DNA of 64,000 nucleotides from Cellulophaga sp. HaHaR_3_176 (GTDB lineage Bacteria; Bacteroidota; Bacteroidia; Flavobacteriales; Flavobacteriaceae). Positions 44,645 to 53,467 of this stretch are shown here, one piece after another. Under the pieces are notes generated by a model, which was not told where the DNA came from, did not search any database, and was given only the letters and a program-made list of their open reading frames with translations. Position numbers and translations under genes: made by a program. The stretch's first letter is position 1. Each line of letters begins with the position of its first letter. The stretch lies in the NCBI RefSeq assembly GCF_019021925.1, contig NZ_CP058990.1, positions 984,001-1,048,000 of the forward strand. Direction: 5' to 3'.

Positions 44645-45955
44645 ATGGCAAAAAGATTATTAACACCATTTCAAAAATTTGTAAAAATAGAAGGATTTAG
44701 CGGTATTCTACTTTTAATGAGTACCATTATAGCTTTAGTTTGGGCAAATTCGGGTTTTGGAGACAGTTATGCTGCATTATGGAATTATAAAATAGGTATA
44801 GCGTCTGAAGGGTTTGAGCTTAAAAAACCATTATTATTATGGATTAATGATGGTTTAATGGCTATTTTCTTTTTTCTAATAGGTTTAGAAATTAAGCGAG
44901 AGGTACTTATAGGAGAATTAAATTCCATAAAAAAATTAGCTTTCCCGTTATTTGGTGCTTTAGGAGGAGTAATAGTTCCTGTAGCATTATTTATGCTGTT
45001 AAATCAAAACGCTGAAACCTTTAAAGGTTGGGGAATTCCTATGGCTACAGATATTGCTTTTTCATTAGCAGTCTTAAATGCTTTAGGTAAAAGAGTGCCT
45101 TTAAGTTTAAAAATATTTTTGATAGCTTTTGCTATTGTAGATGATATTGAGGCTGTTTTAGTGATTGCTATATTTTATAGTGGTGCAATAAAAACTACAT
45201 TACTATTTATAGGACTAGGGCTTTTAGCAATATTATACCTATTATCTTACAAGGGTTACTATTCTAAATTTATCACTTTTTTTACAGGTATTATTATATG
45301 GTTATTATTTTTGAAATCAGGTGTGCACCCAACGGTTGCAGGAATTTTATTAGCACTTTCAGTGCCGATAAGACAGAAAATTGATACGTCTACATTTATC
45401 TTTCAATTAGAAAATATTTACAAAAACATTAAAGATGCAAGTATTTTAAAGAAACCTATTTTATCTAAAGAACAAATACAAGCCATGGATGATTTAGAAG
45501 ATTGGAGTGGTAAGTTTCAATCACCGTTACAGCATTTAGAGCATAATTTGCATGGTTGGGTAGCCTATTTTATTATTCCAATTTTTGCTTTGGCGAATGC
45601 AGGTGTTATAATAGATAGTTCGGTAGGTATAGAGATTCCTTTGATAATAAATATTATACTCTGTTTAGTTTTAGGTAAAGGATTAGGTATTCCTGCAGTT
45701 ATATTTTTAGCCAAAAAACTTAATTTAATTCAAATACCAGCAGATGTAAGTACAAGACATATTTTAGGTGTTTCTTTTATTGCCGGTATTGGATTTACAA
45801 TGGCTATTTTTATTGCAAGTTTAGCATTTGTATCTACACCTGAATATATAAGCTCGGCTAAAATAGGAATCCTTTTAGGTTCTTTAATCTCTGCTATAAT
45901 CGGATATCTAATTTTGAGATTTGGTTCTAATAAAACAGAATCTTTAAAGGATTAA
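44645..45955 (+). CDS. nhaA: Na+/H+ antiporter NhaA
   Basis: This 436-residue protein has about 12 membrane segments. The ion-binding residues are present: the Asp136 region in MATDIAFSLAV and the Asp166-Asp167 pair in FAIVDDIEAV. NhaA exchanges internal Na+ for external H+. A longer loop between helices (about 260-290) is as in many Bacteroidota homologues. It lies in line with the sensor protein upstream and the two-component genes downstream. Confidence 0.95.
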   Translation: MAKRLLTPFQKFVKIEGFSGILLLMSTIIALVWANSGFGDSYAALWNYKIGIASEGFELKKPLLLWINDGLMAIFFFLIGLEIKREVLIGELNSIKKLAFPLFGALGGVIVPVALFMLLNQNAETFKGWGIPMATDIAFSLAVLNALGKRVPLSLKIFLIAFAIVDDIEAVLVIAIFYSGAIKTTLLFIGLGLLAILYLLSYKGYYSKFITFFTGIIIWLLFLKSGVHPTVAGILLALSVPIRQKIDTSTFIFQLENIYKNIKDASILKKPILSKEQIQAMDDLEDWSGKFQSPLQHLEHNLHGWVAYFIIPIFALANAGVIIDSSVGIEIPLIINIILCLVLGKGLGIPAVIFLAKKLNLIQIPADVSTRHILGVSFIAGIGFTMAIFIASLAFVSTPEYISSAKIGILLGSLISAIIGYLILRFGSNKTESLKD

Positions 45956-46024
45956 AGGTAAACATGTTTATTTAATTATAGAAAATCAATCAAATTCTCA
46001 AGCCTATAAAGGAATTATAAGTTA

Positions 46025-47116
46025 ATGACGACTACAGAGCAAGCATTAAAAGAACGAATTAAAGAGTTAACTTGTTTATACGAGGTATCATCTATTATAG
46101 GTAATGCTAATGTAGAATTAATAAATGATACGTTAAAAGCCATAGTTTTAAGCTTAAAAAAAGCATTTCAATATCCTGATAAAACAGATGTTATTATTGA
46201 TTGGGAAGATATTTCAATTTTTACTAACGAATTTATTAAAGATGATTTAACGATACATTCTGATATTAATATTTTTAATCATACTAAAGGAGAATTAATA
46301 GTTCATTTAAATACTACAGATTCAAATGAGATTAATTTTTTAAAAGAAGAACAACTGTTATTAGATAACGTAGCATTAAAAGTTGGAAATTTTTTAGAAC
46401 GTATTGAAATTCAAAAAAATGAAACTTCATTAAAACGACAGATGGAGCATACTGATCGTTTAAGTATTTTAGGTGAAATAACAGCAGGTATTGCTCACGA
46501 ACTAAATACACCTTTAGCGAATATTTTAGGTTTCGCAGAATTACTTAAAAGTGATTTAGCAGTTGATGAAAAAGCTGTTAAAGATTTAGATAAGATTATT
46601 GATAATGCAATTTTTTCTAGAGAGGTTGTTAAAAAATTAATGTTTTTCGCTTGCGAAATGCCTCAGAAAATGAAACATATTAACCTTGTCCCTCATTTAA
46701 AAAATGCAGTTAAATTACTTGATGCTACTTTTAAAAAAGAACAAGTAAAACATAGTGTTAAAATTAAAGAAGAAGAACTTTGGCTAAGGGCAGATCCAAT
46801 TCAAATCACCCAGATCATATTTAACTTATTAATTAATGCAATCTATTTTTCACCTAAAGAGGGAACTATAATTATTGAAGCATTCAAAAAGAAAAAAAAT
46901 ATTATTATTAAAATTTCAGATGAAGGTAAAGGGTTTACAGCAGATGAGCTGAAAAAGGTATTTCAACCTTTTTTTACAACCAAGCCAATAGGGGATGGTT
47001 CTGGATTGGGGTTGAGTGTCGTTCATGGTATAGTAGCATCACATAAAGGCACAATAACAGCAGAAAATAACATTAAAAATGGTGCTACCTTTACAATAAC
47101 ACTTCCAAAAGACTAA
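46025..47116 (+). CDS. soluble sensor histidine kinase
   Basis: This 363-residue protein has no membrane segment. An N-terminal ~130-residue region looks GAF-like. HisKA has His158 in GIAHELNTPLANILGF, and the HATPase has SDEGKGFTADELKKVFQPFF then GSGLGLSV. It should phosphorylate the sigma-54 activator encoded 8 bases downstream. The lack of a membrane anchor points to an internal signal. Confidence 0.92.
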   Translation: MTTTEQALKERIKELTCLYEVSSIIGNANVELINDTLKAIVLSLKKAFQYPDKTDVIIDWEDISIFTNEFIKDDLTIHSDINIFNHTKGELIVHLNTTDSNEINFLKEEQLLLDNVALKVGNFLERIEIQKNETSLKRQMEHTDRLSILGEITAGIAHELNTPLANILGFAELLKSDLAVDEKAVKDLDKIIDNAIFSREVVKKLMFFACEMPQKMKHINLVPHLKNAVKLLDATFKKEQVKHSVKIKEEELWLRADPIQITQIIFNLLINAIYFSPKEGTIIIEAFKKKKNIIIKISDEGKGFTADELKKVFQPFFTTKPIGDGSGLGLSVVHGIVASHKGTITAENNIKNGATFTITLPKD

Positions 47117-47124
47117 TTATAGTT

Positions 47125-48453
47125 ATGCAATTACGTAAAGAAAACATACTTGTTGTTGATGATGATGTAAATATTCTTGAACTTTTACAACGTCATCTGC
47201 AATCATGGAATTATCATGTTTTTAAGGCTATTTCGGTAAAAGAAGCGGTTACTATTTTACGTGATACAAAAATTGATTTATTGATTACCGATTTAAAAAT
47301 GCCTGAGGTAGATGGTTTTGAACTTATAAAGTTCGTGTCAGAACATTATCCTAAACTTCCAAAATTGGTTGTTACGGGTTATCCATCAGTTCAAGGTTCT
47401 TTAGCTGCAATTAAATCAGGAGTAGTCGATTATTTAACCAAACCTTTTACAAAAGATGAGTTAAAATCTGCATTAGATAAATCTTTAATTACCTCTGAAG
47501 AAAAACTACAAAGAATAGACACACCTTCAATAGCACAAAATAAAGCTTATGGAGAAATTATTGGAAATTCTGAGAAAATAAACGAAGTAATACAATTAAT
47601 AGAACGAGTAAAAGATAATAAAGCTACCGTATTTATTAAAGGAGAAAGCGGTACAGGTAAAGAGCTAGTTGCCCGCGCTATTCATTATCAAGGCAAATTT
47701 TCTAGAGCCCCATTTATTGCAGTTAATTGTGGTGGTATTCCAGAAAATCTTTTAGAAGCAGAATTGTTTGGATATTTGAAAGGAGCTTTTACTGGTGCAG
47801 AAACGAATAGAGAAGGTTTTTTTCAGGCCGCTAATGGTGGTACCATTTTTTTGGATGAAATAGGAAACGCATCACTAACTGTACAATCACGCTTACTAAG
47901 AGTTCTACAAGAAAAAGAAGTGGTTCGAGTGGGTTCAACTAAAGCAGAAAAGGTAGATGTTCGGATAATAGCCGCTACAAATAGTGATTTGCGAGAGATG
48001 ATACAGAAACAAACTTTTAGAGAAGATTTGTTTTATAGATTGACTGTTGTAGAAATAAACGTAGCTCCATTAAGGGAAAGAAAAGATGATATTACATTGT
48101 TAGTAGATAAATTTATTTTTAAATATGGAGTAGAATATAAAGACCGATTTTTAAAAATTACACCTGAAGCTTTAGGTGTTTTAAGTCGTTATAATTGGCC
48201 AGGGAATATTAGAGAACTTGAAAATATAATTCAGCGTGCTGTAATTATGTGTGATAAAGTTATAGATGTAGAGCATTTTCCAGATCATCTAAAACATGAA
48301 ATAACGTTTTCTACAGACGAACTAGTACCTCTTAGAGTTGTTGAAAAACAATATATAGAAAAAGTATTGCGTGCTACAGGAAATAATAAAACAAAAGCAG
48401 CAGAAATTCTTCAAATAGACAGAAAAACCATTCGACAAAAAATTTCAGAATAG
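47125..48453 (+). CDS. NtrC-type sigma-54-dependent response regulator
   Basis: This 442-residue protein has a receiver (Asp56 in LLITDLKMP), a central AAA+ domain with GESGTGKE and the GAFTGA loop that contacts sigma-54, an Arg-finger region, and a Fis-type C-terminal helix-turn-helix (NNKTKAAEILQIDRKTIRQK). It follows the histidine kinase at 8 bases. A perfect -24/-12 promoter begins 138 bases after its stop, a strong candidate target. Confidence 0.95.
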   Translation: MQLRKENILVVDDDVNILELLQRHLQSWNYHVFKAISVKEAVTILRDTKIDLLITDLKMPEVDGFELIKFVSEHYPKLPKLVVTGYPSVQGSLAAIKSGVVDYLTKPFTKDELKSALDKSLITSEEKLQRIDTPSIAQNKAYGEIIGNSEKINEVIQLIERVKDNKATVFIKGESGTGKELVARAIHYQGKFSRAPFIAVNCGGIPENLLEAELFGYLKGAFTGAETNREGFFQAANGGTIFLDEIGNASLTVQSRLLRVLQEKEVVRVGSTKAEKVDVRIIAATNSDLREMIQKQTFREDLFYRLTVVEINVAPLRERKDDITLLVDKFIFKYGVEYKDRFLKITPEALGVLSRYNWPGNIRELENIIQRAVIMCDKVIDVEHFPDHLKHEITFSTDELVPLRVVEKQYIEKVLRATGNNKTKAAEILQIDRKTIRQKISE

Positions 48454-48590
48454 ATATTTATCACTGATTCATTTATACCCGTATGGGTAATTTTATACAG
48501 TACCTGTCTTTAATTAAAACTTACTTCATAGCGCTTTAAACCCTTTAATATAAAGGGTTTTCGTGTTTTTTAATCTGAACCTTATTTGCT

Positions 48591-48608
48591 TTGGCATAAG
48601 CATTGCCT
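48591..48608 (+). promoter_or_regulatory. sigma-54 (-24/-12) promoter
   Basis: TTGGCATAAGCATTGCCT contains GG and GC separated by exactly 10 bases, as in the consensus TGGCAC-N5-TTGCW. It lies 34 bases before the ATG of the Cys-rich mini-gene. The dyad TACCCGTATGGGTA (48477-48490) is about 100 bases upstream, a usual enhancer distance for an NtrC-type activator. Confidence 0.75.
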
Positions 48609-48641
48609 TTATGTATAGGTATAACATTTATTAGTTTAATT

Positions 48642-48809
48642 ATGAATCACTTTAATATTTGTCCGAGTTGCACATATCGTAACAACTGTGTATTAACAAT
48701 ACAAAAAGGTAAGGTTTGGTCGTGTAGTGAATTTGATGAAGAGTTATCAAATAAAAATATAACACCGCTATCAAAAAAATATCAAAAAAAACATTTAGAA
48801 TTAGTTTAA
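48642..48809 (+). CDS. 55-residue Cys-rich protein
   Basis: The ATG 48642 is used because it lies just downstream of the sigma-54 promoter; the longer frame would start at the -12 element. The product begins MNHFNICPSCTYRNNCVLT and has a further Cys in VWSCSEF, giving four Cys as CxxC-x5-C-x11-C, a likely small zinc- or iron-binding fold. It is the first gene of the operon leading to glutamate dehydrogenase. Confidence 0.7.
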   Translation: MNHFNICPSCTYRNNCVLTIQKGKVWSCSEFDEELSNKNITPLSKKYQKKHLELV

Positions 48810-48853
48810 AATTTAATTCTAACAATTAAGCTACAATTTAAAAAATACTAGAA

Positions 48854-50158
48854 ATGATAACATTGGCACCAGAATTAAAAAAAGGCACTAAAAAGGCTCC
48901 AGTAAGAGGTATGATGGATAATGTGATGGATCAATTTAATAGTGCTTCAGATCAGATTAATTTACATCCAAACATTAGAAAAATATTAAGTATTACGAAT
49001 AATGAAATTGTTGTCAATTTTCCTGTGAAAATGGATAACGGAGAAGTTGAAATATTTAAAGGGTATAGAGTTCAGCATAACAATGCTTTGGGCCCTTATA
49101 AAGGCGGTTTACGATACCACCCAACAGTAGATATTGATGCAGCTAGAGCTTTAGCAATGTGGATGACCTGGAAAACATCATTAGCGGGTTTACCCTATGG
49201 TGGAGGTAAAGGAGGTATAAAATTAGATCCTTCAAAATATTCACAATCAGAATTAGAACGAATCACAAGACGATTTACGTTTGCTCTAGCAGATAATATT
49301 GGACCGGAACATGATATACCTGCACCAGATGTTAATACAAATAGCCAAACTATGGCTTGGATTGCAGATACTTATATGAGTACGCGTCCGCCAGCAGAAC
49401 GTACAGCAAATCAACATGTAGTTACAGGTAAACCAGACGGAAGTGGAGGGTTAGAAGGCCGTGACAGAGCTACAGGTTATGGAGTGTATTTGTCTATTAA
49501 GTTTTGGGCAGAGAAAAATAATGAGAATTTAGTTGGTAAAAAGTTTATTGTTCAAGGTTTTGGTAATGTTGGCTATTGGGCAGCTCATTTTTTAGAAAAA
49601 GATGGCGTTAAATTAGTTGCAGTTCAAGATGCTTACGGAAGTATTCAAAATCAAAAAGGAATAAATGTTGATGATTTATTTAAGTATAGCAAAATTAACG
49701 ATGGGAGTATTGTCGATTTTCCAAAAGCAAAGCCTGTAGGTGAAAATAAATTTTTCACTCTAGATTGTGATATATGCATACCTGCAGCATTGGGCAATCA
49801 AATTACCAAACAAAATGCACCTCGAATAAAAGCAAGACTTATTGCTGAAGGTGCAAATGGGCCAACAAATGTTGAGGGAGAGAAAATACTATTAGATAGA
49901 GGAATAACCATTATACCAGATATTTTATGTAATTCGGGTGGTGTGGTTGGTAGTTATTTTGAATGGCTGCAAAACCGAAATGGAGAGATCTGGCAGCAGG
50001 AAGAAGTAATGGCGAAATTGGATAGAAAGATGAGAGAATCTTTTGATAAAGTTTATAATTATTCTAAAAATGAAGGTGTTGATATGCGTACAGCAGCATT
50101 CTGTATTGCTATAGAGCGTATTGAAAAAGCATATATACAAAGAGGAATTTTTCCTTAA
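48854..50158 (+). CDS. Glu/Leu/Phe/Val dehydrogenase family, likely glutamate dehydrogenase
   Basis: This 434-residue protein has PYKGGLRYHP and GGGKGGIKLD, the substrate-binding and catalytic Lys motifs, a Rossmann fold with VQGFGNVGYWAAHF, and the family's usual length for hexameric NAD-linked enzymes. It interconverts glutamate and 2-oxoglutarate plus ammonia. A sigma-54 promoter upstream fits nitrogen or starvation control. The cofactor cannot be read safely. Confidence 0.93.
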   Translation: MITLAPELKKGTKKAPVRGMMDNVMDQFNSASDQINLHPNIRKILSITNNEIVVNFPVKMDNGEVEIFKGYRVQHNNALGPYKGGLRYHPTVDIDAARALAMWMTWKTSLAGLPYGGGKGGIKLDPSKYSQSELERITRRFTFALADNIGPEHDIPAPDVNTNSQTMAWIADTYMSTRPPAERTANQHVVTGKPDGSGGLEGRDRATGYGVYLSIKFWAEKNNENLVGKKFIVQGFGNVGYWAAHFLEKDGVKLVAVQDAYGSIQNQKGINVDDLFKYSKINDGSIVDFPKAKPVGENKFFTLDCDICIPAALGNQITKQNAPRIKARLIAEGANGPTNVEGEKILLDRGITIIPDILCNSGGVVGSYFEWLQNRNGEIWQQEEVMAKLDRKMRESFDKVYNYSKNEGVDMRTAAFCIAIERIEKAYIQRGIFP

Positions 50159-50176
50159 AATTTAAAAATAAAAGAT

Positions 50177-50596
50177 ATGAAATACGGAAGTTTAATATTA
50201 GAAAAGAAAGAGTATGTATATCTAAAACGCATACTTAATATATCTGGATATGTTGGTGATCTCCAAACTCAAAAGTGTTTAACATCATTATCAGAAGAGT
50301 TAAAAACAGCTCACATTGTAGATGAAGAAGAAATGCCTTATGATGTGATAAGGTTTAATAGTAAGGTTACGGTAGTTTTTGAAAATGGTATTGAAAAAAT
50401 AGTGCAAGTTGTTATCCCAACAGATAAGGATTTGAGCCAAAATAAAATTTCTATTCTCACGCCATTAGGTTCTGCTTTGATAGGGTACTCAAAAGATGAT
50501 GCTATTTTATGGGATTTTCCTAAAGGTAAACAGCAACTTAAAATAGTTGAAATAACACAAGCAAAAAACTTTAGTGAGTTTGATTTAGTAATTTAA
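50177..50596 (+). CDS. GreA/GreB C-terminal-domain (Rnk-like) protein
   Basis: This 139-residue protein's second half has the GreA/GreB C-terminal fold: VTVVFENGIEKIVQVVIPTD, then ISILTPLGSALIGYS and GDAILWDFPKG-like DDAILWDFPKG. The N-terminal coiled coil is short, as in Rnk, so it may bind RNA polymerase without cleavage stimulation. It lies 18 bases after the dehydrogenase. Confidence 0.85.
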   Translation: MKYGSLILEKKEYVYLKRILNISGYVGDLQTQKCLTSLSEELKTAHIVDEEEMPYDVIRFNSKVTVVFENGIEKIVQVVIPTDKDLSQNKISILTPLGSALIGYSKDDAILWDFPKGKQQLKIVEITQAKNFSEFDLVI

Positions 50597-50607
50597 AATT
50601 TAAAAAT

Positions 50608-51027
50608 ATGAAAACTTTAAATACAACAATATATAATCACGATACAGATGTAGATATAACACACAAAATTAATACGATGGAGTTAGATAATTGGATTAAT
50701 CATTTAAAATATATAAAAAAAGAATTGGTCAATCTAATAGGGATAACGAGTAAAGATTTAAAAAATAAATTTAATGATGACACTGTTGTAGAGCGCTTTC
50801 AAAAAAAAGAAGGTGAAAATGAAACGTTATTAAATGCGCTTCAGAAATATGCAACCTCAAGGTCTAATATTATAGAATGTGAAGATATGGATTGTGATAT
50901 GATTTACATTACAGAGCATGAAAGTTACAGAAGAAGTTATTTATATCATTTAGATAAATATAGAAGGCTTAAAGATGAGTTTTTTAACAAAGTACAGGGC
51001 AAGTTTACTCTTTTAGATGCTAATTAA
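50608..51027 (+). CDS. small helical hypothetical protein, paralogue of the next gene
   Basis: This 139-residue product is helical and charged. MELDNWINHLKYIKKELVNL at 24-43 has the same W-I-x-x-L-x-x-x-x-x-E-L pattern as the next gene. No known family is recognised. It is in the sigma-54-headed operon by spacing (11 bases). Confidence 0.65.
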   Translation: MKTLNTTIYNHDTDVDITHKINTMELDNWINHLKYIKKELVNLIGITSKDLKNKFNDDTVVERFQKKEGENETLLNALQKYATSRSNIIECEDMDCDMIYITEHESYRRSYLYHLDKYRRLKDEFFNKVQGKFTLLDAN

Positions 51028-51076
51028 TTTTTATACTCAATAACGTTTGACTTCAATTTCAATATATAAAATAGAT

Positions 51077-51436
51077 ATGCATAGAAGGCTTTGCATAGAA
51101 AAAGACTTAAACGAAGCAAGCACTTGGATAAGTACGTTAGAATCTTTTAATAATGAACTAGATCATCTGTCGGTAATTGAAAAGCAGCTTATAAAAAATG
51201 CTTCACTTTCACATTCAATTTTAGCTATTCGAAGAAAAAATATTTTAAATATGGCAAGCTTATGTAAATATGAGCAAGAACTTAAAACAGAATATGAATA
51301 TGGAAAAGTCGAGTATAATGCTGTTAGGTCAAAATATCATGAAAAAAAACGACAGAATTATTTAGAATTGGTGAAAGAACAAATAGTTTTTAAGAATCAA
51401 ATTTATTCTTTTCTAAAGAAGTTTAAGCGTCAATAA
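51077..51436 (+). CDS. small helical hypothetical protein
   Basis: The start is set at ATG 51077 (MHRRLCIEKDL); a TTG at 51047 would add 10 residues. The 119-residue product shows NEASTWISTLESFNNELDHL, matching the pattern of the preceding protein. Both are coiled-coil-like and may interact. Function unknown. Confidence 0.6.
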   Translation: MHRRLCIEKDLNEASTWISTLESFNNELDHLSVIEKQLIKNASLSHSILAIRRKNILNMASLCKYEQELKTEYEYGKVEYNAVRSKYHEKKRQNYLELVKEQIVFKNQIYSFLKKFKRQ

Positions 51437-51463
51437 TTAAAACTGATAAATTATTCTTAGGCA

Positions 51464-51568
51464 CACAAAATCATGATTAATCAATAGTAAATAAATTGAT
51501 TTTAAGTTAGTTAATGTTATCATAGATTTTGTGCATTTATAACCGCAAAGGTGATTGACTTTGCGGTT
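51464..51568. other. two tandem hairpins upstream of the Usp gene
   Basis: CACAAAATC-ATGAT (51464-51477) pairs with ATCAT-A-GATTTTGTG (51519-51533), a 14-base stem with one bulge around a 40-base branched loop. AACCGCAAAG/CTTTGCGGTT (51541-51568) is a second perfect 10-base stem. No T run follows it. Possible small RNA, attenuator or protein-binding site. Confidence 0.5.
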
Positions 51569-51619
51569 AGCCTGAGAAAAATATTTAATGAAAAGAACCA
51601 CATTTAAAATAACTAAAAG

Positions 51620-52450
51620 ATGAAAAAAATTTTAATTCCAACAGACTTGTCACTTAATAGTTATCAGACGATAGATTATGTGACTGAACTTTTTGCAAAC
51701 GAGCAGTGCGAATTTTATTTTTTGAATGCATATAATTATGGTCTTTCAGGTTTAAATGCAATTGAGATGCTTCAGGCAGATGAAGAGTGGTTCGATAAAC
51801 CTAAAAAAGAATCGATTGAACAGTTATGGAAATTGGTAGAGCGATATACACTCAAATCTAAAAATACTAAACACGCATTTAATGCAATTTCTAATTGTAT
51901 GAATCTGACAGATAGTATAAAAAAGAATGTTGAAGAACTAAGTACAGACTTAATTATTTTAACTGGTAGAGCTAAGGAGAATGTAGGAAATACTACAGAA
52001 AGTATATTAGAAAAAGTTAGAAATTGCCCTATTCTAATTGTTCCTCCACATGCTAGTTCTAGTGATGGTATAAACCTTACCATTGCTTCAGACTTTAAAC
52101 AAAAGATTAATATTAATGAAATTGATAGGTTTTGTAGAACCTTAACTAATACTAACTTTAGGGTTGGTGTATTAGTGCTTGAAAAGCAAAATTCTTTATC
52201 AAAAGAAGCATGTAATAATTTAGAAGGCTTAATTAACTATTTAGCTAAATTCTCAATTGAACCAATAGGTTTAGAATATATAAAATCATCATACCGTCTT
52301 AAAGATTATGCTGCATCTAATATTAAGGGTATTCTGTGTATTATAGATAAAAAGCCAGACTTATTTAGAAAAATTGGTCTTTATAAGTCTAATGTCATTT
52401 CAATTTTAAAAAAAATAAATACAAATACAGTATTAACAATACATCAATAA
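51620..52450 (+). CDS. universal stress protein, UspA-like tandem
   Basis: This 276-residue protein starts KKILIPTDLSLNSYQTIDYV, the Usp signature, and continues with DLIILTGRAKENVGNTTESI and NCPILIVPP, the end of the first Usp domain at about residue 140. The second half is a degenerate Usp repeat. The ATP-binding G-x2-G-x9-G motif is imperfect. Such proteins respond to starvation and membrane stress, fitting the cluster. Confidence 0.85.
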   Translation: MKKILIPTDLSLNSYQTIDYVTELFANEQCEFYFLNAYNYGLSGLNAIEMLQADEEWFDKPKKESIEQLWKLVERYTLKSKNTKHAFNAISNCMNLTDSIKKNVEELSTDLIILTGRAKENVGNTTESILEKVRNCPILIVPPHASSSDGINLTIASDFKQKININEIDRFCRTLTNTNFRVGVLVLEKQNSLSKEACNNLEGLINYLAKFSIEPIGLEYIKSSYRLKDYAASNIKGILCIIDKKPDLFRKIGLYKSNVISILKKINTNTVLTIHQ

Positions 52451-52777
52451 GTGATTTTTTAATCTTTTTTTATGCTTTTAGGCTTATTTATCATCTTAAA
52501 GTAAAATACTTTCTTATAGATTATAAGAATATAAAATATAATTAAGGAAGATTATTGGCTATTTTTTTAGCTACAGAATTAACAGAATTATTGGTTTATC
52601 TATGGAGTGAAAAATAAAAAAAGGGAAAGTGTATTATATTAAGTATATAGGTGCTTTGCCTGTATTTTTGTAATTACGTATGTTTGGTTCGGTATTTTTA
52701 TTAATTTAACAAAATAGCAGTTAAATTAGTGTTGATTATTTAATAGATAGTAAATGTCAAAAATATATTAAACAAAA
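52451..52777. other. intergenic region, nothing found
   Basis: AT-rich sequence without ORF or strong structure. TTGGCTATTTTTTTAGCT resembles a -24/-12 element but has the wrong spacing. Confidence 0.3.
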
Positions 52778-52806
52778 AAAAGTCAAGAATTAACTTCTTG
52801 ACTTTT
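52778..52806 (-). terminator. terminator of the tRNA-Met gene
   Basis: AAAAGTCAAGAA pairs perfectly with TTCTTGACTTTT across a 5-base loop, just downstream of the minus-strand tRNA. Confidence 0.8.
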
Positions 52807-52820
52807 ACTGATTTTATTAG

Positions 52821-52894
52821 TAGCGAGAACGAGAGTTGAACTCGTGACCTCCGGGTTATGAATCCGACGCTCTAACCAACTGAGCTACCTCGCC
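52821..52894 (-). tRNA. tRNA-Met (anticodon CAT)
   Basis: The reverse complement folds as a cloverleaf. GGCGAGG pairs with the 3' acceptor strand, GCTC/GAGC forms the D stem, the anticodon loop is TTCATAA and GTTCAACTC the T loop. The sequence is of the elongator type, with no CCA encoded. Confidence 0.95.
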
Positions 52895-53027
52895 ATGTTT
52901 TTTTAACGGCTGCAAATATATACTTTAATTTCCTGCTTATCAAAATAAGATTGAAAAAAATATTATCATCTTTTAATTTTTTAATAATATATAAATATTT
53001 ATATTGCCCATTGAAAATATATTTAGA

Positions 53028-53411
53028 ATGAGTGAAAAAGTAAAATTCGAAATTGAGTTTGTGATACAGTCATCACCTCAATTACTATATAGCTATTTGT
53101 CAACACCATCAGGACTTTCTGAATGGTTTGCAGATAACGTAAATTCAAGAGGAGAGAAGTTTTTTTTTATTTGGGACGGGTCTGAAGAAGAAGCAAAACT
53201 CTTAAAAAGAAAAAGTGATGAATTTGTAAAATTCACTTGGGTTGACGAAGAAGATGATAGCTTTTTTGAAATGCGTATAATAGTTGACGAAATAACATCA
53301 GATGTATCTTTATTTATTTCAGATTTTGCTGAAGAAGATGAAATTGATGAAGCTAAAATGTTGTGGACTAATCAAGTAGGTAGTTTAAAGCAAGTTTTAG
53401 GCTCTGCTTAA
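53028..53411 (+). CDS. START/AHSA1-like domain protein
   Basis: The start is ATG 53028 (MSEKVKFEIEF), giving 127 residues. SSPQLLYSYLSTPSGLSEWF near residue 12 is the typical beginning of an AHSA1/SRPBCC domain, followed by acidic, Trp-containing strands. The fold binds hydrophobic ligands; the ligand is unknown. The aminotransferase gene follows after 56 bases. Confidence 0.8.
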   Translation: MSEKVKFEIEFVIQSSPQLLYSYLSTPSGLSEWFADNVNSRGEKFFFIWDGSEEEAKLLKRKSDEFVKFTWVDEEDDSFFEMRIIVDEITSDVSLFISDFAEEDEIDEAKMLWTNQVGSLKQVLGSA

Positions 53412-53467
53412 AGGTTATTTGTCATATTAACAATATCTTTGACCTTGAATTTATTCAAGGTTTTTTT

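Noticed and set aside
52558..52576. TTGGCTATTTTTTTAGCT as a second sigma-54 promoter
   Set aside because: The spacing between GG and GC is 11, not 10, and no gene follows closely.
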